Below, piece after piece: positions 1 to 6,464 of a DNA stretch of 7,966 bases. The first letter of the stretch is position 1. Every line of letters begins with the position of its first letter. Position numbers and translations under genes: made by a program. The notes below the pieces were generated by a model. The model had not been told where the DNA came from. It worked only from the letters and a program-made list of their open reading frames with translations, and searched no databases. The stretch comes from an uncultured Flavobacteriales bacterium (lineage in GTDB: Bacteria > Bacteroidota > Bacteroidia > Palsa-965): the NCBI GenBank assembly GCA_946478675.1, contig CAMLEF010000214.1, positions 1 to 7,966 on the forward strand. Reading direction: 5' to 3'.

Positions 1-698
1 GCACCTTCAGACAACCGGAAATACTGCTCATGACCGTTGAACGACAGCCGGGCCTGCAGCGGTCCTACGTAATCATCATAGGAAAAACAATGCGCAATGC
101 CATTGGCGGCATAGGCTACTTTGAAACAAGCATTTCCCGGTGGCGGCGGAACCCGTTTCGCTTTTGTAAACTGATCTTCCGGGCCGACACGATAAGAACC
201 GTTGGTGGAAAGCCCGCCGGTAATGACGCCGCCTTGCGCATCGATGGAAAGGTAATAGCCGAACCGTTTTCCTTCTGCGAAATGCGTTCGTAATTCTTCA
301 TTGGCAGGAATGCCGTGAAATTTCCCATCTTCGAAACAGCAGAGCGCGCCCGAGAACCCCAATGCCCAGATGCGGCCTTTGGCGTCTTCCGCGAGATAAA
401 AAACGGTGTTATCGGTAAGGCCGTCGCGTGTCGTAAACGATTCGAACGAAAATCCATCATAGCGCGAAACGCCGGCATCCGTAGCCACCCAGAGATAACC
501 GAGATGATCCTGCAGGACGGCGTACACTTCGCTGCTGGGCAAACCCTCGCGCACGGAGATATGCCGCAAGCCGCCGGGCTGTTCTGTGACCTGGCCGAAA
601 ATGCTGCACGAGAAAAACAGGAGTATGAGGAGGAAAGGGTGTTTCACCGCTGGAAAAATAGCTGTTTTGCGCGATGTATCTTTCGTTCGCCTGCGCAT
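1..698 (-). CDS. Two-component-regulator-propeller sensor protein, N-terminal part (cut by window edge)
   Basis: The frame is open from base 698 to the left edge (232 codons, no stop), so only the N-terminus is seen. Translation gives a basic start, a hydrophobic core (PFLLILLFFSCSIFG, about residues 21-35) followed by Q, then propeller-type repeats: GLPSSEVYAVLQDHLGYLWV (52-71) followed by ATDAGVSRYDG, and GLTDNTVFYLAEDAKGRIWA (93-112). The 'G-L-x-x-x-x-V-x-x-x-x-x-D-x-x-G-x-x-W' pattern is the Reg_prop signature of periplasmic seven-bladed propeller sensors. In Bacteroidetes these are usually followed by a Y_Y_Y domain, a membrane helix and a histidine kinase. That C-terminal part lies outside the window, so the output domain is unknown. 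The start is uncertain: ATG at 698 has an in-frame stop 6 codons upstream but sits against a repeat arm, while GTG at 647 gives a more typical short signal peptide. Neither has a Shine-Dalgarno. Confidence 0.87.
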   Translation of the reverse strand, partial: MRRRTKDTSRKTAIFPAVKHPFLLILLFFSCSIFGQVTEQPGGLRHISVREGLPSSEVYAVLQDHLGYLWVATDAGVSRYDGFSFESFTTRDGLTDNTVFYLAEDAKGRIWALGFSGALCCFEDGKFHGIPANEELRTHFAEGKRFGYYLSIDAQGGVITGGLSTNGSYRVGPEDQFTKAKRVPPPPGNACFKVAYAANGIAHCFSYDDYVGPLQARLSFNGHEQYFRLSEG

Positions 699-704
699 TA
701 TGTG

Positions 705-843
705 CTCAAGTTGCTACCTATCGCTCAAATAAAAGAACAGAACACGGATGACGCGGACCGAACGGATTTTCACTGATTTTTATCCACTTTTATCAGTCAA
801 ATCCGTGTTATCCGTGTTCAATACATGTAGGTGGCAACTTGAG
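705..843. repeat. Long imperfect palindrome with CCGTGTT words
   Basis: The outer arms CTCAAGTTGCTACCTA (705-720) and TAGGTGGCAACTTGAG (828-843) match in 15 of 16 positions when reverse-complemented. Inner arms at 740-757 (GAACACGGATGACGCGGA) and 802-819 match in 16 of 18, and both differences would be G-U pairs in a plus-strand RNA. The centre can fold further, ACTGAT (772-777) with ATCAGT (792-797). The right side carries the direct repeat ATCCGTGTT twice. Similar 'ATCCGTGTTATCCGTGTTC' strings recur between genes in many Bacteroidetes, as I recall, so this is probably a dispersed element and not a gene-specific signal. Confidence 0.75.
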
Positions 844-871
844 TTAATGTGCTAATATGCCAATATGCTAA
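840..871 (-). repeat. Degenerate octamer array A (4 units)
   Basis: Read on the minus strand, the stretch is TTAGCATA, TTGGCATA, TTAGCACA, TTAACTCA: exactly four 8-base units of consensus TYRGCAYA. It overlaps the outer arm of the neighbouring palindrome by four bases. Its GTTAATGTGCTAAT (843-856) is a perfect inverted copy of ATTAGCACATTAAC at 963-976. Confidence 0.7.
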
Positions 872-949
872 TGCTTCTCCATTGCTGAGGAAGAAATTGG
901 AGTTGCTGCAGTTTCAATAAACATCAGCATCATTGGGTTTTGCAACAAG

Positions 950-963
950 TGATCGTACGATCA
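950..963. repeat. Perfect 14-base palindrome TGATCGTACGATCA
   Basis: Each half mirrors the other with no mismatch and no spacer. It abuts octamer array B. It could be an operator-like site or a cruciform tip between the inverted arrays. No T-run follows on either strand, so it is a poor intrinsic terminator. Confidence 0.5.
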
Positions 964-995
964 TTAGCACATTAACCCATTAGCAAATCAGCACA
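964..995 (+). repeat. Degenerate octamer array B (4 units)
   Basis: The units are TTAGCACA, TTAACCCA, TTAGCAAA, TCAGCACA, in the same 8-base phase as arrays A and C. The array ends three bases before the stop codon of the lipoprotein gene (TAG on the minus strand at 999-1001). The next bases (TTGCTAAT, 996-1003) still resemble a decayed inverted unit and overlap that stop. Confidence 0.7.
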
Positions 996-998
996 TTG

Positions 999-1880
999 CT
1001 AATCGCACGGAACGCCGAACAGGTCGAGCTCTTCTGCCCATCGTGAAGTGACACGGCCGTTGCGAATGATGAATGCTTGTCTTGCGGGGAACCAGCAGTT
1101 CCTGTCCGTTTCGCCCCAGGCCCAATGAAAATCATCGAAAGCGGCAACATACAAGCTGTCGTTGATGCGCGCGAAGAGTTGCGGGGCGAGCGTATCGCTG
1201 TGATCGCGCCACAGGGAAATGGCAGAATCGTTCCATTGCCGCAGCGAACGGGAAATGCCGGCGTTGGCATAAGGCGTTTGCGGCATTTTGCGCGAAGCCA
1301 GCAGCGGTTGACCGAACTGCGCGGTGTCGATGCTTTCGAAGGTGATTGCCATGAAGCTCGAGTTGCACATGTTCGCGGAGAAAAGCACTTTTTTCATGGG
1401 CCGCTTCACGATGCCTTTGGTGCAGGTGACGAAAAATTCTCCTTCGAAAAAACCGGCAAGACTGTCGTGCATGCTGCTGCCGTCGAGCAGCACAAACGCA
1501 CCGCTGCTGTCCACCACACCTTTCAGCGGGCGACTGTCCAGAGCTCCGTTCCTGAAGAATCCCTTTTCATTGACGAGCATCCACAGCAGCGTATCCACCG
1601 GCAACATCCGCTGCCCGGCAAACGGTTCGGGATAACCGGTCAGCACGATCGCCTGCGTGTGGGGGGAAAGCGCGAAGACGGCGTAAAAGGCATTGCTGTC
1701 GGTCGGAAGAAATTTCAACGTCGCAGCGTCCGGCGTGCTTTCCACATCCGGAGACGAAGGAATCGATTCTTCCTCGGTTGCAGGAATGCTCCCGGTCTTT
1801 TTTCCTGCAGGAGAAGGATTGCTGCAGGAGAAAAATAACAGGGTGATGAAAAGAAAGAAGAACGCGTGGGCAATTTTCAT
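999..1880 (-). CDS. Lipoprotein of unknown function (293 aa)
   Basis: I do not recognise the family. The N-terminus is a lipoprotein signal: one Lys, a hydrophobic stretch rich in Phe and Leu (residues 4-17), then FFSC with C19 as the probable lipidated cysteine. A Ser/Pro/Glu-rich linker (about 20-52) leads to a soluble domain of about 240 residues with four further cysteines (in VTCTKG, NMCNSS, RNCWF and VPCD), which could form disulfides in the periplasm. The C-terminal part is rich in Trp (FHWAWGETD, CWFPARQ, SRWAEEL). The ATG shares the ATGA overlap with the stop of the upstream membrane-protein gene and has no Shine-Dalgarno, so its translation is probably coupled to that gene. The stop falls at the edge of octamer array B. 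The call as a real gene rests on the signal peptide and the overlap; the plus-strand frame across it has no such features. Confidence 0.85.
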   Translation of the reverse strand: MKIAHAFFFLFITLLFFSCSNPSPAGKKTGSIPATEEESIPSSPDVESTPDAATLKFLPTDSNAFYAVFALSPHTQAIVLTGYPEPFAGQRMLPVDTLLWMLVNEKGFFRNGALDSRPLKGVVDSSGAFVLLDGSSMHDSLAGFFEGEFFVTCTKGIVKRPMKKVLFSANMCNSSFMAITFESIDTAQFGQPLLASRKMPQTPYANAGISRSLRQWNDSAISLWRDHSDTLAPQLFARINDSLYVAAFDDFHWAWGETDRNCWFPARQAFIIRNGRVTSRWAEELDLFGVPCD

Positions 1881-2488
1881 AACGGGCTGACGGCGTCGTA
1901 AGCGATTTTCATCAAGGTTTGAGCAGGCATCTCACGCGGGTTGGTAACGTAGCTTATTCCTGCATCAGCATATTCTGCGAGACGATTTTCCAATAGATTT
2001 TTCTGCGATTGGGATTTAATAAACACTTCGTCGCCTGCCTGAAATTTTGGAGTAGTAACAATAATAAAATTCTCCAGGCCGGTATGAAACGAATTCAACC
2101 GCGGACCCTGGTAGAAATTTTCTCCTTCGTATCCCGTGTATTTGAAATAGATCTCGGTGATCTCGTTCACTTTCAGCTCCATCTCTCCTTTTTCAGTATG
2201 CAATACGATACGATCTTTCCGAAGGCTGATCGTTCCGGTTTCCCGGTGTGCTTTCACGAGCTTCTGGGCTATTGAAGAAATAACACCGGCGGCAAAAGCT
2301 GTGATCGCGATGGTCTTTACAAATAACGGCGCATTTACTCCCGAAAGAAACGGCACGCAGCAAAGAAAAATGCCCGCACAAACAAACGCAGCGATCCGCC
2401 AGATTTTATAAATAGAAGTTCGTTGCCGGCTGACGACGGTTAACGTTACCGAATCCGGCCGCGCCGTTCGCTTTCGGGGGTCTTTCAT
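1877..2488 (-). CDS. Two-helix membrane protein with possible PH-like domain (203 aa)
   Basis: A basic cytoplasmic N-terminus (residues 1-30, many Arg/Lys) is followed by two hydrophobic segments, about 31-50 (IAAFVCAGIFLCCVPFLSG) and 55-75 (LFVKTIAITAFAAGVISSIA). The rest should be cytoplasmic. Residues 84-175 read as alternating short strands (GTISLRKDRIVLHTEKG, MELKVNEITEIYF, ENFIIVTTPK, DEVFIKS) ending in a helix (SQKNLLENRLAEYA). That pattern resembles the bacterial PH-like domains found after paired membrane helices. This is a fold guess from pattern, not a motif match. The stop overlaps the downstream lipoprotein start by ATGA, which defines a two-gene operon. The start ATG at 2488 has no Shine-Dalgarno; TATTTTTG at 2493-2500 (minus strand) lies only four bases upstream and could be a Bacteroidetes -7 element of a leaderless message. 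Confidence 0.85.
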   Translation of the reverse strand: MKDPRKRTARPDSVTLTVVSRQRTSIYKIWRIAAFVCAGIFLCCVPFLSGVNAPLFVKTIAITAFAAGVISSIAQKLVKAHRETGTISLRKDRIVLHTEKGEMELKVNEITEIYFKYTGYEGENFYQGPRLNSFHTGLENFIIVTTPKFQAGDEVFIKSQSQKNLLENRLAEYADAGISYVTNPREMPAQTLMKIAYDAVSPL

Positions 2489-2492
2489 TAAC

Positions 2493-2500
2493 CAAAAATA
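2493..2500 (-). promoter_or_regulatory. Possible -7 promoter element of the membrane-protein/lipoprotein operon
   Basis: On the minus strand the bases read TATTTTTG, a full match to the Bacteroidetes -7 consensus TAnnTTTG. It ends four bases before the ATG at 2488, so transcription would begin at or next to the start codon. I see no TTG at the usual -33 distance; that position falls in octamer array C. The call is therefore tentative. Confidence 0.35.
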
Positions 2501-2501
2501 A

Positions 2502-2533
2502 TCAGCTCATCGGCATATCAGCATATCGGCACA
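2502..2533 (+). repeat. Degenerate octamer array C (4 units)
   Basis: The units are TCAGCTCA, TCGGCATA, TCAGCATA, TCGGCACA, again exactly four octamers in one phase. It fills the middle of the 107-base divergent space between the membrane-protein gene and thrS, where promoters for both directions are expected. All its units begin TC, while most units of arrays A and B begin TT, which suggests copying within an array. Confidence 0.7.
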
Positions 2534-2566
2534 TTTACTTTACCTTTACCGCATAACAACAACCCT

Positions 2567-2583
2567 CCTGCGTTGTAAGCAGG
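2567..2583 (+). promoter_or_regulatory. Anticodon-arm-like hairpin in the thrS leader (candidate ThrRS operator)
   Basis: CCTGC (2567-2571) pairs perfectly with GCAGG (2579-2583) around the seven-base loop GTTGTAA. In tRNA anticodon-loop numbering this reads U33, U34-G35-U36, A37, A38, that is, an anticodon arm of tRNA-Thr(UGU) with 5-bp stem and 7-base loop. It ends 12 bases before the thrS ATG. In E. coli, ThrRS binds a tRNA-Thr-like leader hairpin close to its own start and blocks ribosome loading. The loop bases GTTGT could instead pair with ACAAC at 2556-2560, which would give a mutually exclusive fold. The resemblance is seen; the function is inferred. Confidence 0.5.
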
Positions 2584-2595
2584 CCAGAAAACTAA

Positions 2596-4539
<1,944 letters not shown>

Positions 4540-4558
4540 TCGAACAAATAAAAAATAA

Positions 4559-4596
4559 GGGTCGACCACTGGTCGACCCCAACTCACGAAGTGAGT
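4559..4596 (+). promoter_or_regulatory. Two tandem hairpins in the thrS-infC gap
   Basis: The first hairpin is GGGTCGACC (4559-4567), loop ACT, GGTCGACCC (4571-4579), a perfect 9-bp stem. The second is ACTCAC (4582-4587), loop GAA, GTGAGT (4591-4596), a perfect 6-bp stem. Neither is followed by a T-run, so they are unlikely to be a simple terminator. They could shield the thrS mRNA end, be a processing site between the two messages, or form part of an infC leader. Confidence 0.6.
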
Positions 4597-4630
4597 ATCA
4601 CTAAAAGTAAATAAGTCTAACTAAAAAAAC

Positions 4631-4643
4631 GGAGGTCAACATC
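4631..4643 (+). promoter_or_regulatory. Strong Shine-Dalgarno and ATC start codon of infC
   Basis: GGAGGT (4631-4636) is a perfect match to the 16S anti-Shine-Dalgarno, followed by CAAC and then ATC at 4641. The next in-frame stop upstream is TAA at 4608-4610. The frame between it and 4641 contains no ATG, GTG or TTG (it reads ATA, AGT, CTA, ACT, AAA, AAA, ACG, GAG, GTC, AAC). No other gene in the window has a comparable ribosome-binding site. Confidence 0.85.
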
Positions 4644-5258
4644 GCAGCTCCCTTTCACAACCGCCCGAAATTCCCTCCCCGTCCCGGTGGCGGCGGCGGT
4701 TCCCGTCCCCCTTTCCAGCGCGGCCCTCGTGGTCCCCGCGTAAAAGAAGAACTTCACCGTATCAATGAAAAGATCCGCGACGTAGCGCAGGTGCGTCTCG
4801 TCGGCGAAGGTATCGAGCCGGGTGTTTACCCGATCCAGAAAGCGCTTGAAATTGCGCGCAGCATGGAGCTCGATCTCGTAGAGATTGTGCCGAACTCGGA
4901 TCCGCCGGTTTGCCGCGTCGTTGATTACAAGAAGTTCCTCTACGAGCAGAAAAAGAAGCAGAAGGAAATCAAATCGAAGGCCCAGAAGGTCATCGTGAAA
5001 GAGATCCGCTTCGGCCCGCAGACGGACGATCACGATTTCAACTTCAAGAAGAACCACGCGCTCAAATTCCTCGAGAGCGGATTCAAAGTGAAAGCGTTCG
5101 TGATGTTCCGCGGTCGTTCGATCGTGTTCAAAGAACAGGGCGAAATCCTTCTCCTCCGCTTCGCACAGGAGCTGGAAGAGTTCGGAAAAGTAGAACAGAT
5201 GCCGGCGCTCGAAGGAAAGCGCATGCAGATGCTCATCGCACCGAAAAAGAAGAAGTAA
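4641..5258 (+). CDS. infC: Translation initiation factor IF3, with an ATC start codon
   Basis: IF3 binds the 30S subunit, keeps it free of 50S, and rejects wrong start codons and initiator pairings. The 205-residue product has the IF3 N-domain from about 40 (RINEKIRD, then [20 protein letters not shown], 51-70, and [17 protein letters not shown]), a Lys-rich linker helix (about 101-115), and the C-domain ([17 protein letters not shown], then [13 protein letters not shown] and a Lys-rich end). The start is placed at ATC because RINEKI lies upstream of the first in-frame GTG (4791) and there is no ATG, and because GGAGGT sits four bases before it. Infrequent starts of this type (AUU in E. coli infC) let IF3 repress its own translation. 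An extra 33-residue N-terminal stretch rich in Pro, Gly and Arg ([15 protein letters not shown] region) precedes the usual domain. rpmI and rplT do not follow; a terminator does. Confidence 0.96.
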   Translation: MAAPFHNRPKFPPRPGGGGGSRPPFQRGPRGPRVKEELHRINEKIRDVAQVRLVGEGIEPGVYPIQKALEIARSMELDLVEIVPNSDPPVCRVVDYKKFLYEQKKKQKEIKSKAQKVIVKEIRFGPQTDDHDFNFKKNHALKFLESGFKVKAFVMFRGRSIVFKEQGEILLLRFAQELEEFGKVEQMPALEGKRMQMLIAPKKKK

Positions 5259-5279
5259 TTTTTTCTTTCAATCATAGAG

Positions 5280-5311
5280 ATCCCGGTTTCGTCAGAGGCC
5301 GGGATTTTTTT
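5280..5311 (+). terminator. Intrinsic terminator of infC
   Basis: ATCCCGG (5280-5286) pairs with CCGGGAT (5299-5305) around a 12-base loop, and the stem runs directly into seven T residues (5305-5311). It lies 21 bases after the infC stop and closes the thrS-infC unit. Confidence 0.88.
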
Positions 5312-5312
5312 A

Positions 5313-5352
5313 TTGAATATTCAATATTGAAGATTGAGATTCAATATTGATC
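5313..5352. repeat. Heptamer array of TTSAATA type
   Basis: The units are TTGAATA, TTCAATA, TTGAAGA, TTGAGA (one base short), TTCAATA and TTGATC. The 12-mer ATTCAATATTGA occurs twice, at 5319-5330 and 5339-5350, and contains the palindrome TCAATATTGA. A related array lies at 6298-6318. Confidence 0.55.
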
Positions 5353-5385
5353 GTCGTTCGGTGCTGACAGGAGAATGTTGCTTTA

Positions 5386-5470
5386 ACCACTGAGTTACAC
5401 AGAGGTTTTTCACAGAGGGCACGATGCTTTTCTCTGTGTTTGCTGTGAAAAACCTTCGTGTCCCTGTGGT
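5386..5470. repeat. Imperfect palindrome with CACAGAG words
   Basis: The left arm begins ACCACTGAGTTACACAGAGG and the reverse complement of the right end begins ACCACAGGGACACGAAGG. Both then continue into TTTTTCACAG, so AGGTTTTTCACAG is an exact inverted repeat. The central part again carries CACAGAG and CTCTGTG. Elements with 'CACTGAGTTACACAGAGG' wording recur between genes in Bacteroidetes, as I recall. No coding role is visible. Confidence 0.65.
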
Positions 5471-5571
5471 AAAACGCCTAAGATCTCATTGGAATTCCGG
5501 ACGGTTCTTCAATATCCCAGATTTTTATTTTGTGTGCTGCTTGTTAAATTGCAATCATTCTCAACCCTTCC

Positions 5572-6102
5572 ATGCCTTTTCGAACCCCCCTGTTCGTCTT
5601 TCTTATTTTATTTGCCTGTTTTCAAAAGCGGGTTTCTGCGCAGGTTAAAGACAACTACACCAAGCGCAAATACGTTGAGATTCGCGCCTTGTACAACCAA
5701 CTAAATAAAGGATACATTGAAGGCGGTGTTGTTTTTTTTCACAATGTGGATTTTGCGTATTCCGGTTTTTGGGAACACACGTTGAATGCCGGCTACAATC
5801 CCTGGAGAAATGCGTTGATCGTAGAATCGGATCAGCGGTTCGATCTTTTTATTCTTGCATTCGGCATCGGCATTGGCTATTGCCAAAACTTATCCGCATC
5901 GAACAACGCCTGGTTCTATCGCCCGGAAGCCGGTTTGGATTTCAAGCTGTTCTCCATCTTCTACTCCTATTCGTACGTTCAGCACAACACAGCGCTTTTC
6001 ACACCTGAGCACAACATCACGTTGTCATTGACCATTCGTTCGTCGGATTATTTTTTCAGGCATAAAAGCGCTGAATTTAATTGGTGGAACCGCTACCGTT
6101 AG
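5572..6102 (+). CDS. Small secreted protein, probably outer-membrane associated, unknown function (176 aa)
   Basis: I do not recognise a family. Residues 1-23 form a classical signal peptide: MPFR, a hydrophobic core (LFVFLILFACF), then KRVSA and Q24, with cleavage most likely after VSA. The mature part is rich in aromatic residues and alternates polar and hydrophobic positions (FDLFILAFGIGIGYCQ about 91-106, YRPEAGLDFKLFSIFYSYSYV about 116-136, HNITLSLTIRSSDY about 148-161). That pattern suits membrane-spanning beta strands of a small barrel. The C-terminus (WWNRYR) does not end in the aromatic residue typical of many barrels. The ATG at 5572 is the only start that keeps the signal peptide; no Shine-Dalgarno is present. 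It stands alone: a terminator and repeats lie before it and a long gene-free stretch after it. The base composition is more AT-rich than thrS or ligD. Confidence 0.8.
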   Translation: MPFRTPLFVFLILFACFQKRVSAQVKDNYTKRKYVEIRALYNQLNKGYIEGGVVFFHNVDFAYSGFWEHTLNAGYNPWRNALIVESDQRFDLFILAFGIGIGYCQNLSASNNAWFYRPEAGLDFKLFSIFYSYSYVQHNTALFTPEHNITLSLTIRSSDYFFRHKSAEFNWWNRYR

Positions 6103-6135
6103 CTGCTGAATTAAAATTGCGGACGTTTCCCAAAT

Positions 6136-6236
6136 AGCCCGGATTGCAGCGGCACCCCGCAGGGTGTAGCGAACAAAGCAGATGCGGAGCAGCGCTTTGT
6201 TCTGCTGCACCCGAGGAGTACAGCGTAAAGCCGGAC
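6136..6236 (+). repeat. Structured dispersed-type element (long hairpin framed by AGCCCGGATTGCAGCGG and TACAGCGTAAAGCCGG)
   Basis: The core is a hairpin: 6162-6179 (GGGTGTAGCGAACAAAGC) pairs with 6194-6212 through 18 base pairs, with one G-U and one bulged T (6203), around a 14-base loop. It is framed by AGCCCGGATTGCAGCGG on the left and TACAGCGTAAAGCCGG on the right, whose CCGG ends can close the structure. The frame words resemble a repeat I recall from Bacteroidetes intergenic regions (GATTGAAGCGG ... TACAGCGGAAAGC). It may be a non-coding RNA or a small non-autonomous mobile element; I cannot tell which. Confidence 0.6.
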
Positions 6237-6297
6237 AGTTGGTGATGGTTGCTGCTGTCGCCTCTGCTCCGAATAAAAAATCTTTTTATCGCGAATC

Positions 6298-6318
6298 TTC
6301 AATGTTCAATTTTCAATC
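6298..6318 (+). repeat. TTCAAT heptamer array (3 units)
   Basis: TTCAATG, TTCAATT and TTCAATC follow one another without spacer. It has the same base unit as the array at 5313-5352 and lies 147 bases before ligD. Confidence 0.55.
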
Positions 6319-6464
6319 TCCGATAACGCGGCATTGAAATTGAAATTCCCTTTTCGGATGACGGACTTTCGCTGGTGAATGCGCAGGACGTCCATTGAAA
6401 TTACAGGCTGAGAAAGCGTTTCCCTTCGGGGCTGATTCTACTCATCCTGTGGAAACTCTTCGCT

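Larger units (their letters stand above)
699..998. other. Repeat-rich intergenic region between two minus-strand genes
   Basis: These 300 bases separate the lipoprotein stop from the propeller-sensor start and hold no credible gene. They contain, left to right, a long imperfect palindrome (705-843), an octamer array (840-871), about 78 bases of plain sequence, a perfect 14-base palindrome (950-963) and a second octamer array in opposite orientation (964-995). The longest minus-strand ATG frame in the plain part is about 17 codons (beginning MIVRSLVAKP) and has no support. No T-run terminator is visible after the lipoprotein gene. Confidence 0.8.
5259..5571. other. Gene-free stretch after infC with terminator and repeats
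   Basis: These 313 bases contain the infC terminator, a heptamer array and a palindrome with CACAGAG words, then about 100 AT-rich bases before the next gene. I find no reading frame resembling ribosomal proteins L35 or L20. The AT-rich end (TTTTTATTTTGTG near 5522-5534) may hold the promoter of the small secreted-protein gene, but it does not fully match the TAnnTTTG consensus. Confidence 0.75.
6103..6464. other. Gene-free stretch before ligD
   Basis: These 362 bases have no reading frame with convincing features on either strand. They hold the structured element at 6136-6236, a weak AT-rich hairpin (ATAAAAA 6273-6279, TTTTTAT 6283-6289) that could end transcription of the upstream gene, a TTCAAT heptamer array at 6298-6318, and a 10-base direct repeat CATTGAAATT (starting near 6332 and 6393). 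I see no clear promoter for ligD. Confidence 0.7.

Noticed and set aside
315..776. A 153-codon plus-strand frame at the left edge
   Set aside because: It is antisense to the propeller-sensor frame, which shows two clear Reg_prop repeats and a signal peptide, and it runs into the palindromic repeat.
840..995. A CRISPR array
   Set aside because: The units are 8 bases without spacers and far too short and variable for CRISPR repeats; no cas genes are present.
1077..1838. A 253-codon plus-strand frame across the lipoprotein gene
   Set aside because: The composition (many Arg, His, Gly) is typical of an antisense shadow, while the minus-strand frame has a signal peptide, lipobox and coupled start.
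2567..2583. A tRNA gene
   Set aside because: Only an anticodon-arm-like hairpin is present; there are no acceptor, D or T arms around it.
4791..5258. infC starting at the in-frame GTG
   Set aside because: It would remove RINEKIRD and the first strand of the IF3 N-domain, and it has no ribosome-binding site, unlike ATC at 4641.
5424..5704. Short frames of 71-74 codons before the small secreted-protein gene
   Set aside because: They start inside the CACAGAG palindrome or in AT-rich leader sequence and run out of frame into the signal-peptide gene; no ribosome-binding site or domain.
6111..6302. Minus-strand frames over the structured element before ligD
   Set aside because: They cover a hairpin element and have low-complexity products; no start signal or recognisable feature.
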